NCBI GenBank assembly: GCA_021521415.1 | Contig: JAIQDT010003767.1 | Coordinates: forward strand, 62,001-126,000 | DNA from: Bidens hawaiensis | Lineage: Eukaryota > Streptophyta > Magnoliopsida > Asterales > Asteraceae | DNA length: 64,000 nucleotides | Direction: 5' to 3' | Shown here: positions 34,548 through 45,933 of the stretch, piece after piece | Layout of the letters: the number at the start of each line of letters is the position of its first letter | Numbering within the stretch: the stretch's first letter is position 1 | The notes under the pieces: model-generated | Seen by the model: only the letters and a program-made list of their open reading frames with translations | Told to the model about the DNA's origin: nothing | Databases searched by the model: none | Position numbers and translations under genes: made by a program

Positions 34548-34853
34548 CACGGTTTGAGGCGATTAGAGAACGACCCGAGTTTGGGGACTTGCCTATTGTA
34601 GTTTTATTTTTATATTTAGATTATATTAGTTATACTAATTAGTGTAGTTTTAGTTTAATCTTACTTTTAGTTATTTTATTCTATTTTTATCCGTTACCCG
34701 TGATACTTTTTTGTTTAAGTTTATCTTTGTAGTGATCTTTATGGAGAGTTATTACAAGACCGGATTTAAAGAAAACCCACATAAAGACAATGAGGTTACA
34801 CCGTGAGTCAGTTGAGAATGCAGAGGATTATGGCTAACATTTAAAATCACAGC

Positions 34854-35558
34854 GTGAAACCTCAAATCCGTTTAATGTATGATTTAGTAGGGAATCTTCT
34901 TGGTTTTGAAAACTCATACGGTGAATTCATTGAGAAAATACCAGATCCGGATGAAGTGATATTTGATTTGTTATGCGTCGTCCATGACTCTAATCTAAAT
35001 GCCCCATTTCCAAATCAACAAACAATAGATGGAATTCGGCTAAGCTTTATGAGTCAGTCAAAACTTAATAAGCCGTTTATCAAGTTTAAAGATGTTGGAA
35101 CGAAAATTCAGATAGAGGAATGTGTTCCCTCATGGGAAGACGAGTTTAGGGAAGAATTTGTTGAAGATTTGGTTGGTTTAGCTGATATGGATAAGAGAGA
35201 TTTTAACCCCGAAAGTGATCTTGAGGAGCTTTAAGTATTGTTATTCGGAGAGCCGGTTAAAAAATTAAATGTCAAAGAGGAATCACAAGGGATATCCACA
35301 GAATTGAAGAATAAAGAATTGCATCTCATTGTGAAACATCATCGGCAACTGTGCGGTAAAGCTAATCGGTTTTTAGAAATATACGTTCGTGGATCACCAC
35401 ATAAATCAAGAGCCCCAAGAAGGAAGATATTTGGGTTTAGGAATCAAAATGTGCCAAATTGGTTAGATTCTCAGAATTTCAATAATGGGTGGATTAAGCC
35501 GAATGCGTATTTTTGGGCTTACATGTGTTTGGAAATTAGTTTCTTCCCAACTGATTGA
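34854..35558 (+). pseudogene. Decayed ORF of the non-autonomous element
   Basis: A 235-codon frame with one internal TAA at 35232-35234 (DLEEL-stop-VLLFGEP). I do not recognise a domain. The first half is acidic (DPDEVIFDLLCVVHD, WEDEFREEFVEDLVG). The second half is basic at the end (SPHKSRAPRRKIFGFRNQN). An ATG at 34741 opens a short frame further upstream. Non-autonomous relatives of Athila/Tat often keep a Gag-like or orphan ORF here; this may be one. Codon start is uncertain. Confidence 0.45.
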
Positions 35559-37138
35559 AAGAGGAGAGTGTTGAGGAGCACTGATGGGAAGAGGATCAAG
35601 GAGAAGACTCCTGATTGAGGTTTCGGGTGTAAGTCTGGCTGAAGACTTTTAGTAAACTTAGCGCTTCCCTGGAGGCAACCCGGGTACTATCTTTTTCTTC
35701 TATTTTATTTCTATTTTGTTTTTACTTCTTTGCTCTGCCGGTTGTTTCTTCTCTTACTTGCAGATTGTTCCAAGGATGCTTATGAGATGGTTGATGAGAT
35801 ATGGTTTTAAACAAGTGCGGGGATGCCACTTGTTTTCGTATTGTCGCTTTTGTTCGTGAACGATGACGTTATTTGAAGTTAGTTTTTTGATCCCGTTCGA
35901 ATTGATGAGCGCTATTCACGACTCATGAGGCATATCGTCTATATACCAGGGGAGTATGTTCCACTTTATTTTTCTTTATGTTTAGTTTTGTCTTTTGCTT
36001 CTCTCACATTGAGGACAATGTGAAATTTAAGTGTGGGGATGGAGAACTAACATTTTCATTTTTAAGAAAAATAAAAGAATATTGAAAATCTTGGGAGTTA
36101 ATATTTAAAAAAAAAGTTTTAAAGAAAAATGTCCCTTGAAAATTGTTTTTCTTCTGCGTTAAGCATGAAATGATATTATTTTCGTTGTGTTAACGAACTC
36201 TCGAAACTTTTAAAAAATATAATATAATAATACAAGAGATGGTATGCATATCTGATTTGGGATGTATCGGAAGGCCCAACTAGTTTTGATAGTTTTTATT
36301 AGCAAAATTTATATATATAATAATTTGAAAAACGGTGAAACCGAATTTCGATGCTTAGGGAGGATTACCATAATCTAAAAACTTTGAGATGGTAAGACTT
36401 AGATGCACTCAAACCAGCACACCACCACATGTCCATCTTTTTACGAGCTTAGAAATAGGTATATACTTTAGGGTGATATTAAAAAAATATTTAAAAAAAA
36501 GAAGTATGTTATGAAAGTTATGAGTATTCCGAAAAATTGTTCAAAAAAAAAAACAAATGATTGTGAGTAAGTTATGTTTTGTAAAATGCCAAAGAAGCAT
36601 TCTTTAAAGTTAGTAAAAGAGGCCAAAGATGCACATACTAGACGGGACTTAGAGTTTGCGTGTTACCAAGGGGATAGTGACTCAGAGGATACACTATTGG
36701 GGCTCGAATGTTCTTAGTCAATAAATATTAAATTAGGAATTTATAGGACAAAGTCCCATAATATTTAGGAATATCTCGTACGACCTCCACAGGACCATTC
36801 ATCCATCATATTTCACCGAGTGCATCTAATTAGTACCATCAACGAGTCCTTGGCTTATGGTAATTTGTCGAACCAGTTAGCTTTGACTCTAGTTCTTCTA
36901 ACTCTCTTTGTCTGAGATGGGGTAGGGTAGCCTTGATTTTTTGATATAGAACGCTTAATGCAATTGGGGGCTTGATTGGTTAGTGGCTGGGTTTTAGTAG
37001 ACAACAATACCGGCAGTCACGGTGAATATGTCGAGCTGTTTCTTGTGCTTTAGTAATGTTAAATAATCTGGGAGTTTGTTGTTTTTCACTTGGTTATGAT
37101 CCTGTGTAAATTTCTTTTTTCAGGGACGAAAAAAGTTC
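35559..37138. other. Noncoding internal region of the non-autonomous element
   Basis: AT-rich, no frame of note. CATTGAGGACAATGTGAAA with TTAAGTGTGGGGAT (36008-36040) resembles the sequence before the 3' end of Athila/Tat elements and looks like an internal or decoy polypurine tract. Confidence 0.5.
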
Positions 37139-37150
37139 AAGTGTGGGGAT
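37139..37150 (+). other. Polypurine tract of the non-autonomous element
   Basis: AAGTGTGGGGAT lies three bases before the right LTR (TGATGTG at 37154). Confidence 0.75.
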
Positions 37151-37153
37151 ATT

Positions 37154-38785
37154 TGATGTGTTGCAAAACACATAACGTTTTATCCCTTTTTGTGTTGTTT
37201 TGTGCGTAAACCATTAATGAATATAACGTTTTCTTGCATGGAATTAAATGTTTGTGTATATGATAGGTCCCATGTTGAAGAGAGCGAAAAAACGAGTTTA
37301 ATGAAGAAAGAATCGGTTCAAACGGGATTCGGATGAAGTCGGTATGCGCGTTTGAAGATAAATGAGTCAGAAAACGAAGAAATGAGCACCCAGGACCTGG
37401 TCGCGCTACGCGACCAGGTCAGGCATCCATGCCCATGCTACGCAGCGTCCCACATGTCCCCATGGCTGCCAAGAATGTTCAGGAATTACCTACCCCGTCT
37501 AATTTATCTTTTAGTGGGCTTGTGGGCTTGTTTTAACCTATTTTATATTAGGTATGAGGTGTTTAAACATCTATATATGGATCATAAACCCTATCAATCA
37601 ACGATTTTGAGACCATTCCAGCTGTCCAAGACCTGCTCCAGACGAAATTCCAAGAAGGAGGAGCAGTCGGTTCGTTATTTTATCACACGGTTGTCGGTTT
37701 TGAGTATTTTAACGATTGTGAGTTCGTTTTTGAGTTTTAGAATTCAAACAAGTTGTAATCAGATTCTAATGAAAATGTTTATCATATTTATTTATTATAT
37801 CTGTTTTTCATTCATTATTCTAATGAACGTGTTTGTTTGTTTAGTTATTGTAACTTTCATACTTTGTGATATTATTCCATGAACCTTGCTGCCATTATAT
37901 GTATTTTAGGTTGCATGAGCCCCGAGTAATTGATTATTGCATGAATTTGTTTCGTGTAGTCGTTAATTGCTAGTTCGGTTAATACTAAGTGGATTGATTG
38001 ATTGATTGTGGTAGAGCGTGCCATAAGGGTTTATGTTTCTTGAATCATTTAGGTCAGTAGGATCATACTCTTTGAGTTGGACCAAAACCTTAGGGGTTAG
38101 CTTATCTATCTACTTTAGTTGATTTAGTTACCCTTTGCGAGACCACGTGCGGTTTTCTAGCTATTGACTAGGTTAGTTTGTAAGTTGAGTTATTTAACCT
38201 TATTATTGAATTACCCCACTCTTCCTAGGTTTGTAATTAGCTCGAGCCTTAGCGAGGATTGTAATTTTGATACGGACCAAGTAATAAATCATTAGGGTAC
38301 GTAAATAAACGTAATTTAAAAGCTAAATAGACGTTGTTAGGGTTTTTTGGTAAAATTGACCGTAGGACCCAGTTGCCTTGATTACATCTATATTAGTTCA
38401 TCTTTAGAAGCCGGTTTCAAACATTTGTTAGCACCTGAGCCATCCTATACCCGTTAAATCATCTTACCTAGGTGATTCGTTTTCTTATTATCGTTAAATC
38501 CCATTAAGTTTCCAGTCAGTTTCGTTAAGTTTCACCGTTAGTTAAGTTAAGTTAAGTTAGTTTAGATATATAAGTTAAACAAATATATTATTTAGGCAGG
38601 ACTTGAGTAGGGTTAGTAATCTGAGCCACCTCACGTGTCTTTGTGTTCGATACTCGGACTTCCTTAGTCTTTACTACATACGATCGGTACACTTGCCGGT
38701 TGTGTGAAATTAAGTTAGGATATTCCGTTTTAAGTTAAAGCTTAGTTGTGAGTCGCAGTTTTCATAGTCACATTTTCTCACATCA
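37154..38785 (+). repeat. Right LTR of the non-autonomous element, 1.63 kb
   Basis: Ends TGATGTG and CACATCA are inverted copies. It includes a perfect GC-rich hairpin (37394-37420) and TAGGTATGAGG...CTATATATGG, a probable TATA region near 37572. From 37862 it matches the left LTR. A 176-codon frame (37352-37882) has no family and is chance. Confidence 0.85.
37394..37420. repeat. Perfect 12-bp stem, 3-base loop hairpin
   Basis: GACCTGGTCGCG, loop CTA, then the exact reverse complement CGCGACCAGGTC. It lies about 240 bp into the LTR, upstream of the TATA region. Confidence 0.8.
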
Positions 38786-39849
38786 GTAAAGATAGTTATG
38801 CATATAGTATGAAGGTATGAAAGAGTGTATGTATGAATAAATGTGTGTACGAAAGAAAGGTAAAAGGGTATACTATTATAATATGTATCTTCGGATGCGT
38901 ATATGAAAGTAAATGTATATATTGTACGTTATCTGATTGACTAGAACTCACTCAGCGTAGCTGACTTTTAGTATGAATGCATGTAAATAGATTGAAGTAG
39001 TTAGCTTTAGGGAGACACATGGCAGGATCTGAAGAGGCTGACATTTGAAGAAGGAATTGTCATGATGTTTTTAATAAGCTATCTTATGTTATGGTTTTAA
39101 ATACAAGTTTTGAATGTTTTGTAACGAATGGTTGACTTTAAGTATTATTTGCATTAAAGGTTTAATTAAATATGATATTTAGGACTGTGTTTATGAGTAA
39201 ATCCAACACCAAAGTAGGGTACCGGGATCGAGGCCTTAAAATAATATTAATCCAACTTTCTTTAACCGTCATATTCTTAATCTTGTATATTTCATTATAT
39301 TATAACATATATCAATTCGTTTCAAGTAATAATGACTTTAAATTGCATTTATTCTTTTATCAAGATGGTTTTGACAGTTAGCCCTTCACCTGTTAAAAAC
39401 CAACTTCTTGAGAAATCATTTACGTATATTTTGGAAAAAATGTGTATAACCTAATTGTTTATCATATTCGTTTTGGTTTTGATTTTAATAAAATTCTTAA
39501 TAAATGTCAACAAAAGTTTAGTCCATGTTAAAAGGTTGGGTTTATCAGTTAATTAACCGAATCGAACCGAATTAACCGTCAACAACCAATTAACAGATAC
39601 CGAATTAAACAAAACCGAATGATTATTATTTTTTAATAATTTAAGTGATCAGTTATGGTTTTGGTTATTGCCATTAACCGAACCGAACCGTGCAAATCCG
39701 ACAATATGATACGACAAAATATATTTAGAATACTAAATAGTAATTTCTAATTTCGAAAGGCAGACAAATATTGTCTTTAACACCCTACCTTCTGTTATAA
39801 TAATAAATGAAATTTCGTTTTTCTTTAATGTGTCATGTATCGGTTTAGA
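38786..39849. other. LTR-derived remnant and AACCGAA tract, no gene
   Basis: Starts GTAAAGATAG and contains ACTCACTCAGCGTAGCTGAC near 38945, a phrase typical of gypsy LTR U5. It is probably the continuation of LTR A after the nested element. AACCGAA words lie at 39545-39690. A 69-codon frame at 39172 looks like chance. Confidence 0.45.
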
Positions 39850-40499
39850 TAATAAACTATAATATGGTGGGATTGGACTCTAGAAGATGGAATAAGATGT
39901 GGAATGGGCCTTGGGTCCATGGGCTTAAGGAAGTATAAATACCTCTTAAACTCTAATCCTATCCAATTTTATCCATCTCTACACCATAGCCTACACCATC
40001 CAAAACACGCATAAACACCATCCTTTATCCCGAGCCAAGATCCGAAGTTGAGAACCGGAGCTTGATAGTGTTAGAGCGTTGTGACGAACCAAGCCAACAT
40101 CAAGACTAGACCGTGTTCGTAAACCGACTCGTTTAAGGTACGTTTATATGAAAAACTTGTTCGTTTAGGTGGGGATTACGTCTAGAAATCATAGATCTGT
40201 TTGAGTATGTTGAAAACGAATCCAACACAACAAATCTTACTGAAATCCGTTAACGTTTGATAGGTTAATTGTTAACCTAAAGAACCCGTAATATAGATGA
40301 ATCAATTGCACCCATTAGAACGTAATTTTTAGATGTTTGGATGATTAGTGTTTGTAGGCGATGTGATCGCGAGCTCAATTCTAAGAATTTCGTGTTATTT
40401 CATCAAGATTTGAATGATAATCGCGAATCCAATATCTGTTGACCCGATGGTGTTCTTGGCGATTTTGAGTTTGACCTCTGAGTCAAAGCCTGGATAAGA

Positions 40500-40870
40500 T
40501 TGAGCCCATTCGTTATGATAAAATAACAAATCGGGTGATTCGTTACTCACCCAATTCGTTATGATTACGATAACGAACTAGGTCATTCGTTAATCACCAA
40601 TTCGTTATGATTAAGATAACCAATCAGGTGATTCGTTACTCACCAATTCATTATGGTTAAGATAACGAATTAGGTGATTCGTTACTCACAATTCACTGTG
40701 TTAAGATAATGAACCAGAATATCGAATCAGCTAACAACCCAGATTGTGAAAGATAACGAATTAAGCTAATGAATCAGACCATGTAAGTTAACGAATCAGT
40801 TAACGAATCGGGCTTAATTCTAATGGAAAATGTGTTAAGACAGTTAATGAAAATAAATTTAGAAAATAAA
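40500..40870. repeat. ATTCGTTA/TAACGAAT word array in LTR B
   Basis: Repeats near 45-50 bp, e.g. GGTGATTCGTTACTCACC and ATTCGTTATGATTAAGATAA followed by CGAAT, decaying rightwards. It occupies the place held by the CTTATACG array in LTR A. Confidence 0.8.
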
Positions 40871-40911
40871 TTGGGCTTAATTCGTTATAGCAAATGAGTT
40901 AGAGAAGTAGC

Positions 40912-41005
40912 TTAACCCCAGCCAGGGGCTCTGCCCCTTGGACCCCGCTATTGGCTGCCGCCCCTAGAACCCTGTTGCCAGGGGCGCTCCCCCCGGACCC
41001 CCGTT
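40912..41005. repeat. GC-rich twin-hairpin block in LTR B
   Basis: GGGGC-N3-GCCCC at 40925-40937 and a GGGG/CCCC partner at 40981-40994. Nearly the same sequence as 21936-22030. Confidence 0.75.
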
Positions 41006-41360
41006 CATTGAGGGTTATAGTTAAACTAGAAACGCGATACGGGTAGTCATAGTTAATTGATACGTGTAATTGTTATATAGTTAGTCGCGCACGGCTAAAG
41101 AGAGGAATAACCGTAAACGGTGAACGTAACCGCATTCAGGTGATTTTCTAGCCTCATTTCATTGTTATGTTTTTGGGGCTGTGTGCATATTCGGTGTGAT
41201 TGTTAATACACTTACCTTAAATGGTAAGTGTATGCCATGTATGATTTATGTGATAGATATTACGTTATGAATGTGAATGAAAGCTTATCGGAACGTGAAC
41301 GATTTTCGGATATTGCACGTATTTACAAGGGAGGTATGCGTATAAAAGATGAATGTGTAT

Positions 41361-41397
41361 GATATATATATATACATATATATATATACAATATATG
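41361..41397. repeat. AT dinucleotide microsatellite
   Basis: GATATATATATATACATATA and on, an interrupted (AT)n run. The 296 bases after it, to 41693, show no recognised gene. Confidence 0.85.
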
Positions 41398-41693
41398 AGT
41401 ATGTACAAATGATTAATGAAAGTATATGTATGTTACGGCTATTTAAAGTTGCTATATATACGGAACTTATGTAATTTATTAAGAACCATGATTTTTATCA
41501 CTTTTTTATTAGCTATGAAACTTTTTTTAGCTATGAGAATGGCAACTAGTGAGCCAGCAAAATTGCACCGGGGAATCAAACTAGTAGATCAAATAAAGGT
41601 TCGCATACAGGTCCAGTTTTTAAAAGGTTGGTCAAAATGAAAAAAACGAAAAATGAAAGATAATTAGTTAATACTAAAATTCAAGTTGGTTTA

Positions 41694-42098
41694 TGTTGGT
41701 GCATGATGTCAGTAGTTCAATATCTCGTGTTTAATTGTGTCTGTAATCGTTTAGATTGTTTGTTTTGTGTTGAATATTGTTTCTTATATGTTCGCCATGC
41801 TTTAAGCGAACTTGAAGGTAAGCGAAGTTATGACAACTTCGCCTAGTATGTTAGGCGAAGTTGTCGAGCTTTAAATACTCTTAACTTCGGCTGTTTTGGT
41901 TAAGTTTTTGGAACGATTTGTTTTGTTATTCTCTGAATCACGTGTTGGCCCTTGCAATATATCAAGTATTATCTTATGTTCTTGTGTGTTTGCTTATATT
42001 TAACGTATTAATCATCTCGACACTCGTATCGCACACGTGGGGATTCCGCACCCTCGTGTTACGATATACTCCTGTGTAGATCCGGCTGGGAACCTACA
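41694..42098 (+). repeat. 5' LTR of SIRE-like copy 2
   Basis: Starts TGTTGGTGCATGATGTCAG and ends GGGAACCTACA, matching copy 1 read on the minus strand. GCGAACTT, GCGAAGTT and AACTTCGCC words are arranged differently from copy 1, so the 30-bp palindrome is not kept. Confidence 0.9.
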
Positions 42099-42100
42099 AT

Positions 42101-42112
42101 TGGTATCAGAGC
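42101..42112 (+). other. Primer-binding site (tRNA-iMet) of SIRE-like copy 2
   Basis: TGGTATCAGAGC two bases after the LTR. Confidence 0.92.
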
Positions 42113-42535
42113 ATTTTGCTCGTGATTGTGTGGTTCGGGATTATCACACGGGTGTCAAGATCGTTCCGTTAGACCATTCGCGGAACGAGTTTACGTTGAA
42201 ATACCTTGTTTTTGTCAATTACTCCTATTCACTCATCAAATATACCTTCTAATCACCCTCTCGTCCCTCGAAATCGACCTAACTGTTCCTGCATAACTCC
42301 TTGTTCGTCTGGCGAAGTTGCCGTCACCCATACTAGGGTTTCAGTGAACATATAGGGTTTCTGCAAAGTTGTTACTAGCGAAGTTATATACTTAGCGAAG
42401 TTCTGAAGTTAGCGAACTTGTGTGGAAGGCGAAGTTGTCATTTAGCGAAGTTTTACAGGCGAAGTTAAAGTAACTTCGCTGCTCACTTGCACACAGAATC
42501 TTATTTTTAAGTTCTAAGTCTTGTTTCATTCAAGT
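42113..42535. repeat. Leader of SIRE-like copy 2
   Basis: GCGAAGTT/AACTTCGC words at 42310-42485, as in copy 1. No coding frame. Confidence 0.7.
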
Positions 42536-45186
42536 ATGACTTCGATAAACATCACTGAACTGGTAAAGATGGAGGTTGAAGCAGGTTCAGCAACTAAAGC
42601 TCCAAAATTGCTTAAAGGTACTGATTTCGTTGCATGGAAAGATAGATTTGAACAATATGCGAAGTATCAAGACACAAAGATTTGGGTCTGCATTCAAGAC
42701 GGATACATTCCACCAACGTCCATGTTTGAAGGTCGTGAACAGATTAAGAAGTATAGTAAGATGGAAGATGATGAAAAGAAAATGTATGAGGCAGAGTGTA
42801 AAGCACATGCAGCTATAACAATGGCACTTCCACAAGAGATTCTTCATACCTTTAAAAAATACAAAACTGCTAGAGAACTATGGGAAGCACTAGAGAATAG
42901 ATATGAAGGAAAAGTGAGGATACGTACCTCCAAGACAAAGCTGCTAAAAACTCAATTCTCCGTATTCAAGTATTTGAAAAACGAATCACTTGATGACATC
43001 ATCACACGATATTATCATCTGATGACCGAGCTAAATAACTACTCCATTGAATACAAGGAAGAAGAGATAGTAGAAAAGCTTCTTGATGCTCTCCCACCAA
43101 AATGGGAGATGTACACTGTTCTGATGAGAGAAGATAAGGACTTTGATAAGATTGATTTGGAGACGGTGGTAAATAAGTTACAGAATTTTGAACTAAATAT
43201 GGCTCGAAAGGAGACACCGACTGATCAGGTTCAGGATCTGGGAATGTATGGTGCTAAAGTCACTTCAAACTCACGTTCAAAAACATAATCCACTGCCTAC
43301 TACTCAAAAGGGGAACCAAACTCCACTCCAGATGGTCATGTGATTCTCAATATGGATGGTGACGTATGTTTCGTGGCAGGAGGTAGTAGTTCCTCAAAAC
43401 CTCAAACCACAACTGGTAATTTCTCAACCAATGCTTCGAGCAAGAACTACTCACAGATGCCTATGAGTGTGAAATCAACTGAACAACATTTTTCTTTTTA
43501 TGCCTCCTTCATTGCATCTTATGAGAATTACATCAAAGGAAAAATAGTTGACCCTGCAACGTTGGATGAAGACTATGATCAGATCGACGCTAATGATCTG
43601 GAAGAAATGGATCTGCAGTGGCAGATGGCTATGATTGTAAGAAGGGTGAAAATATTTATGAAGAAAACTGGTAGAAAGTTCGTTAGAGAAAGACCGGGGT
43701 TTGATAAGTCCAAAGTTCGTTGTTATAACTGTCAACAGAATGGTCACTTTGCGAAAGAGTGTACAAATGAGAGAGTCGAACGAAGCCAAAACAGGCCTGC
43801 TCAACAGAATGGGAATGGAAGTGAAAATAAGGCTATGGTATCTCAACAAAACGGTGGATACAACTGGAATATACAAGTTGAGGAGGTGTTCGAACAGGCA
43901 AATCTGGCAAACATCGAAACTGGAGGGAATGACAAAGAGACTGGAGAAGATCAAGCATACATGGCAGAAGTGAACGATCAACTCTCCGAGGTATGTTCTG
44001 AATCTCATTGTGAACAATGTGAAAAACTGTCTGATCAATTGAAAACATTAACTGATCAGTTTGTTAGTTTGGACACTCAATTTAAAAATTTAAAAGAAGA
44101 ACATCACTATTCTAAAACTAAAGAAAACAGTTACTCCGTAAAAATAAAAGCTAGTGAAAAGGACATCAGAAGTCTTAAAGCCACTCTAGCTGAAAAAATA
44201 CAAGTGATTGATCTTAGTTATGAAGTGTTAGAAGAAAAGACCAAACTAATTGCTGAAAAAGATAAACAGATAGTTGATTACCAGGTAAAAGTGATGGAAC
44301 TGAACAGAAAAATTGAACAATTTAGAAATTCTTCTGCGATGTTAGATCACAACATAAGTGTTCAACATTCCCCGGTTATCAAAGGGGGAATTGGATTCTT
44401 TGAAGTTCCACCACCATATAACAATAATTATACATATAATCCTAGTAATCAGCAATCTGCGAATGTTGAAATTAGTCAGACAGTTCCAATAAAAGTTTTT
44501 GCTAAAGAAACTGAAGTTAATGAGAGTGACACTAGTAAGACAAGTTCTAATGTCACAAGTTCTGTCCGTAGTTTTGTCTCGTCAAACTCGGACAAGTCTT
44601 CCGAATTGGGTGAGATAAAAGAAGAGGTTGTGTTACTAAAACGAGGGGAGGACTATAAGTTTGATGGAAAGAAATCTTCCCTAAATCCGTTCGTCCCACC
44701 ATATGTGAGACAGACGGATAGTAACGCAACCTCGACATCTGCAACAACTTTTGATACGAAAGTTCAAAACAGCCAAAATAGTTCGAACAGAAGTTGTTTT
44801 AGATGCAACAGGATAGGACACCTTATCGCTGATTGTCCTCTGAAACAAAGAAAATCTAGAAATGTGAGGCCTATTAAAACTGAGAGTAAAACGAATACTA
44901 ACTATGATGCTGGTAAGAATGTGAAAACACCAAATTTCAATCATTGGACTAATCCAAGATTTCATAGAATCAGTCTCGTTTTTTCCCGGTAAATTACCAA
45001 ACCAACAATTATAATTCAGTTAATTCACGAAGATTTGGATGGCCTAATAGCCAGTCATCTAGAAATTTTCCTTTCAGAACTTATAGAAACTCTCCTCAAA
45101 CTGACTTTGGGCAACCAAGGTACTGGATGCCGGATAACAGGTTTAATCAACCCAAGATCAGAAGGTCTTGGGTCCCCAGATTTTAA
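42536..45186 (+). pseudogene. Gag of SIRE-like copy 2
   Basis: ATG 42536 opens MTSINITELVKM, and the frame follows copy 1 Gag throughout. TAA at 43286-43288 replaces a Glu (SKTES in copy 1). The frame shifts near 44970 before the C-terminal SWVPRF and TAA at 45184-45186. Domains: copia Gag domain to about residue 235; [14 protein letters not shown]; coiled coil with [14 protein letters not shown]; a piece with [16 protein letters not shown]; second knuckle [14 protein letters not shown]. The protein that could be made today ends after about 250 residues and lacks both knuckles. Confidence 0.88.
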
Positions 45187-45933
45187 TCTATTTCTTTAAT
45201 TGTGCAGGAACAGTCAAACAGGGCTGTTAACAATATGTGGGTTGTTGACAGTGGCTGTTCCCGGCACATGACTGGTAACAAGAAATTGTTACGTGATTGG
45301 AAGTCTGTTCAAGGAGGAAGGGTTAGTTTTGCAGGAGAAAGTGGAGGAAGAATTAGTGGTATTGGGACTGTGACGAATGGAAGAATAAAGTTGGAAAGGT
45401 GAATTTTGTGGAAGAGTTGAAGCATAACTTGTTGAGTGTTTCTCAGATTTGTGATAAAGAATGCACTGTTCATTTTACTAAAGATGAGGCACTCATACTT
45501 TATCCGGGTTTCAAGATACCAGAGACATGGGTTGTAATGAGAGCTCCAAGAGAGAATAACACGTATGTGATGGATATGAGATCGCCCGAGATAACAACAT
45601 AAGAGTCATGTCTCCTGTCAAAAAGCAACAGAATCTGAGTCAGAATTGTGGCACCGAAGAATGGGTCATATTCATTTTCGCAAGATGAATTACATTGTCA
45701 AGAACGGGCTGGTACTTGGGGTTCCCTTGAAGAATTTTAACTTTGAAGATCAATGTATGTCATGCAAAAAAGGAAAACAACACAAAAAGCCTCATCACTC
45801 CAAGAAGGTTAACTCAATTGTCAGCACCTTAGACCTACTTTACATGGATCTTTTTGGTCCTGTGAATGTAAAGAGTCTAGGAGGAACTTCATACTATAAA
45901 AAAAAATCTATTTATTATCGTAAAGCCTTTTGA
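45187..45933 (+). pseudogene. Protease and pre-integrase remnant of SIRE-like copy 2
   Basis: It follows the gag TAA in the same frame: VQEQSNRAVNN then WVVDSGCSRHMTGNK, the aspartic protease motif. Frameshifts near 45400 and 45605 separate it from NFVEELKHNLLSVSQ and WHRRMGHIHFRKM...CMSCKKGKQHKK, the integrase zinc finger. It breaks off after DLFGPVNVKSLGGTSY at about 45895, where the deletion joins noncoding sequence with an A run. Catalytic integrase, RT and RNase H are gone. Confidence 0.85.

Larger units (their letters stand above)
22499..38785 (+). mobile_element. Non-autonomous LTR retrotransposon with tRNA-Asp-type PBS, host of a SIRE insertion
   Basis: The right LTR (37154-38785) starts TGATGTG and ends CACATCA, exact inverted ends. 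A matching left LTR lies at 22499-22815 plus 33913-34523, split by the copia element 22816-33907. Its first 700 bases are missing. The internal region (34524-37153) has a PBS and a decayed ORF but no protease, RT or integrase, so it depended on another element. PPT-like AAGTGTGGGGAT and the phrase TTGAGGACAATGTG resemble Athila/Tat 3' regions. Confidence 0.8.
39850..41357 (+). repeat. LTR remnant B, related to LTR A
   Basis: Shares with LTR A the phrase GGTCCATGGGCTTAAGG, TATA box (39934-39941), CTACACCATAGCCTACACC, the GC-rich block (40912-41005), and AATACACTTACC...GGTAAGTGTATGCC. The stretch between TATA and GC block is unrelated in the two. A donor-like TTTAAGGTACGT lies at about 40133. 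Confidence 0.65.

Noticed and set aside
37352..37882. 176-codon frame in the right LTR of the non-autonomous element
   Set aside because: No domain, runs through hairpin and promoter sequence, and is absent from the truncated left LTR. Probably chance.
41416..41640. 74-codon plus-strand frame before SIRE copy 2
   Set aside because: No recognised family, AT-rich start and no regulatory context. I cannot support a gene.
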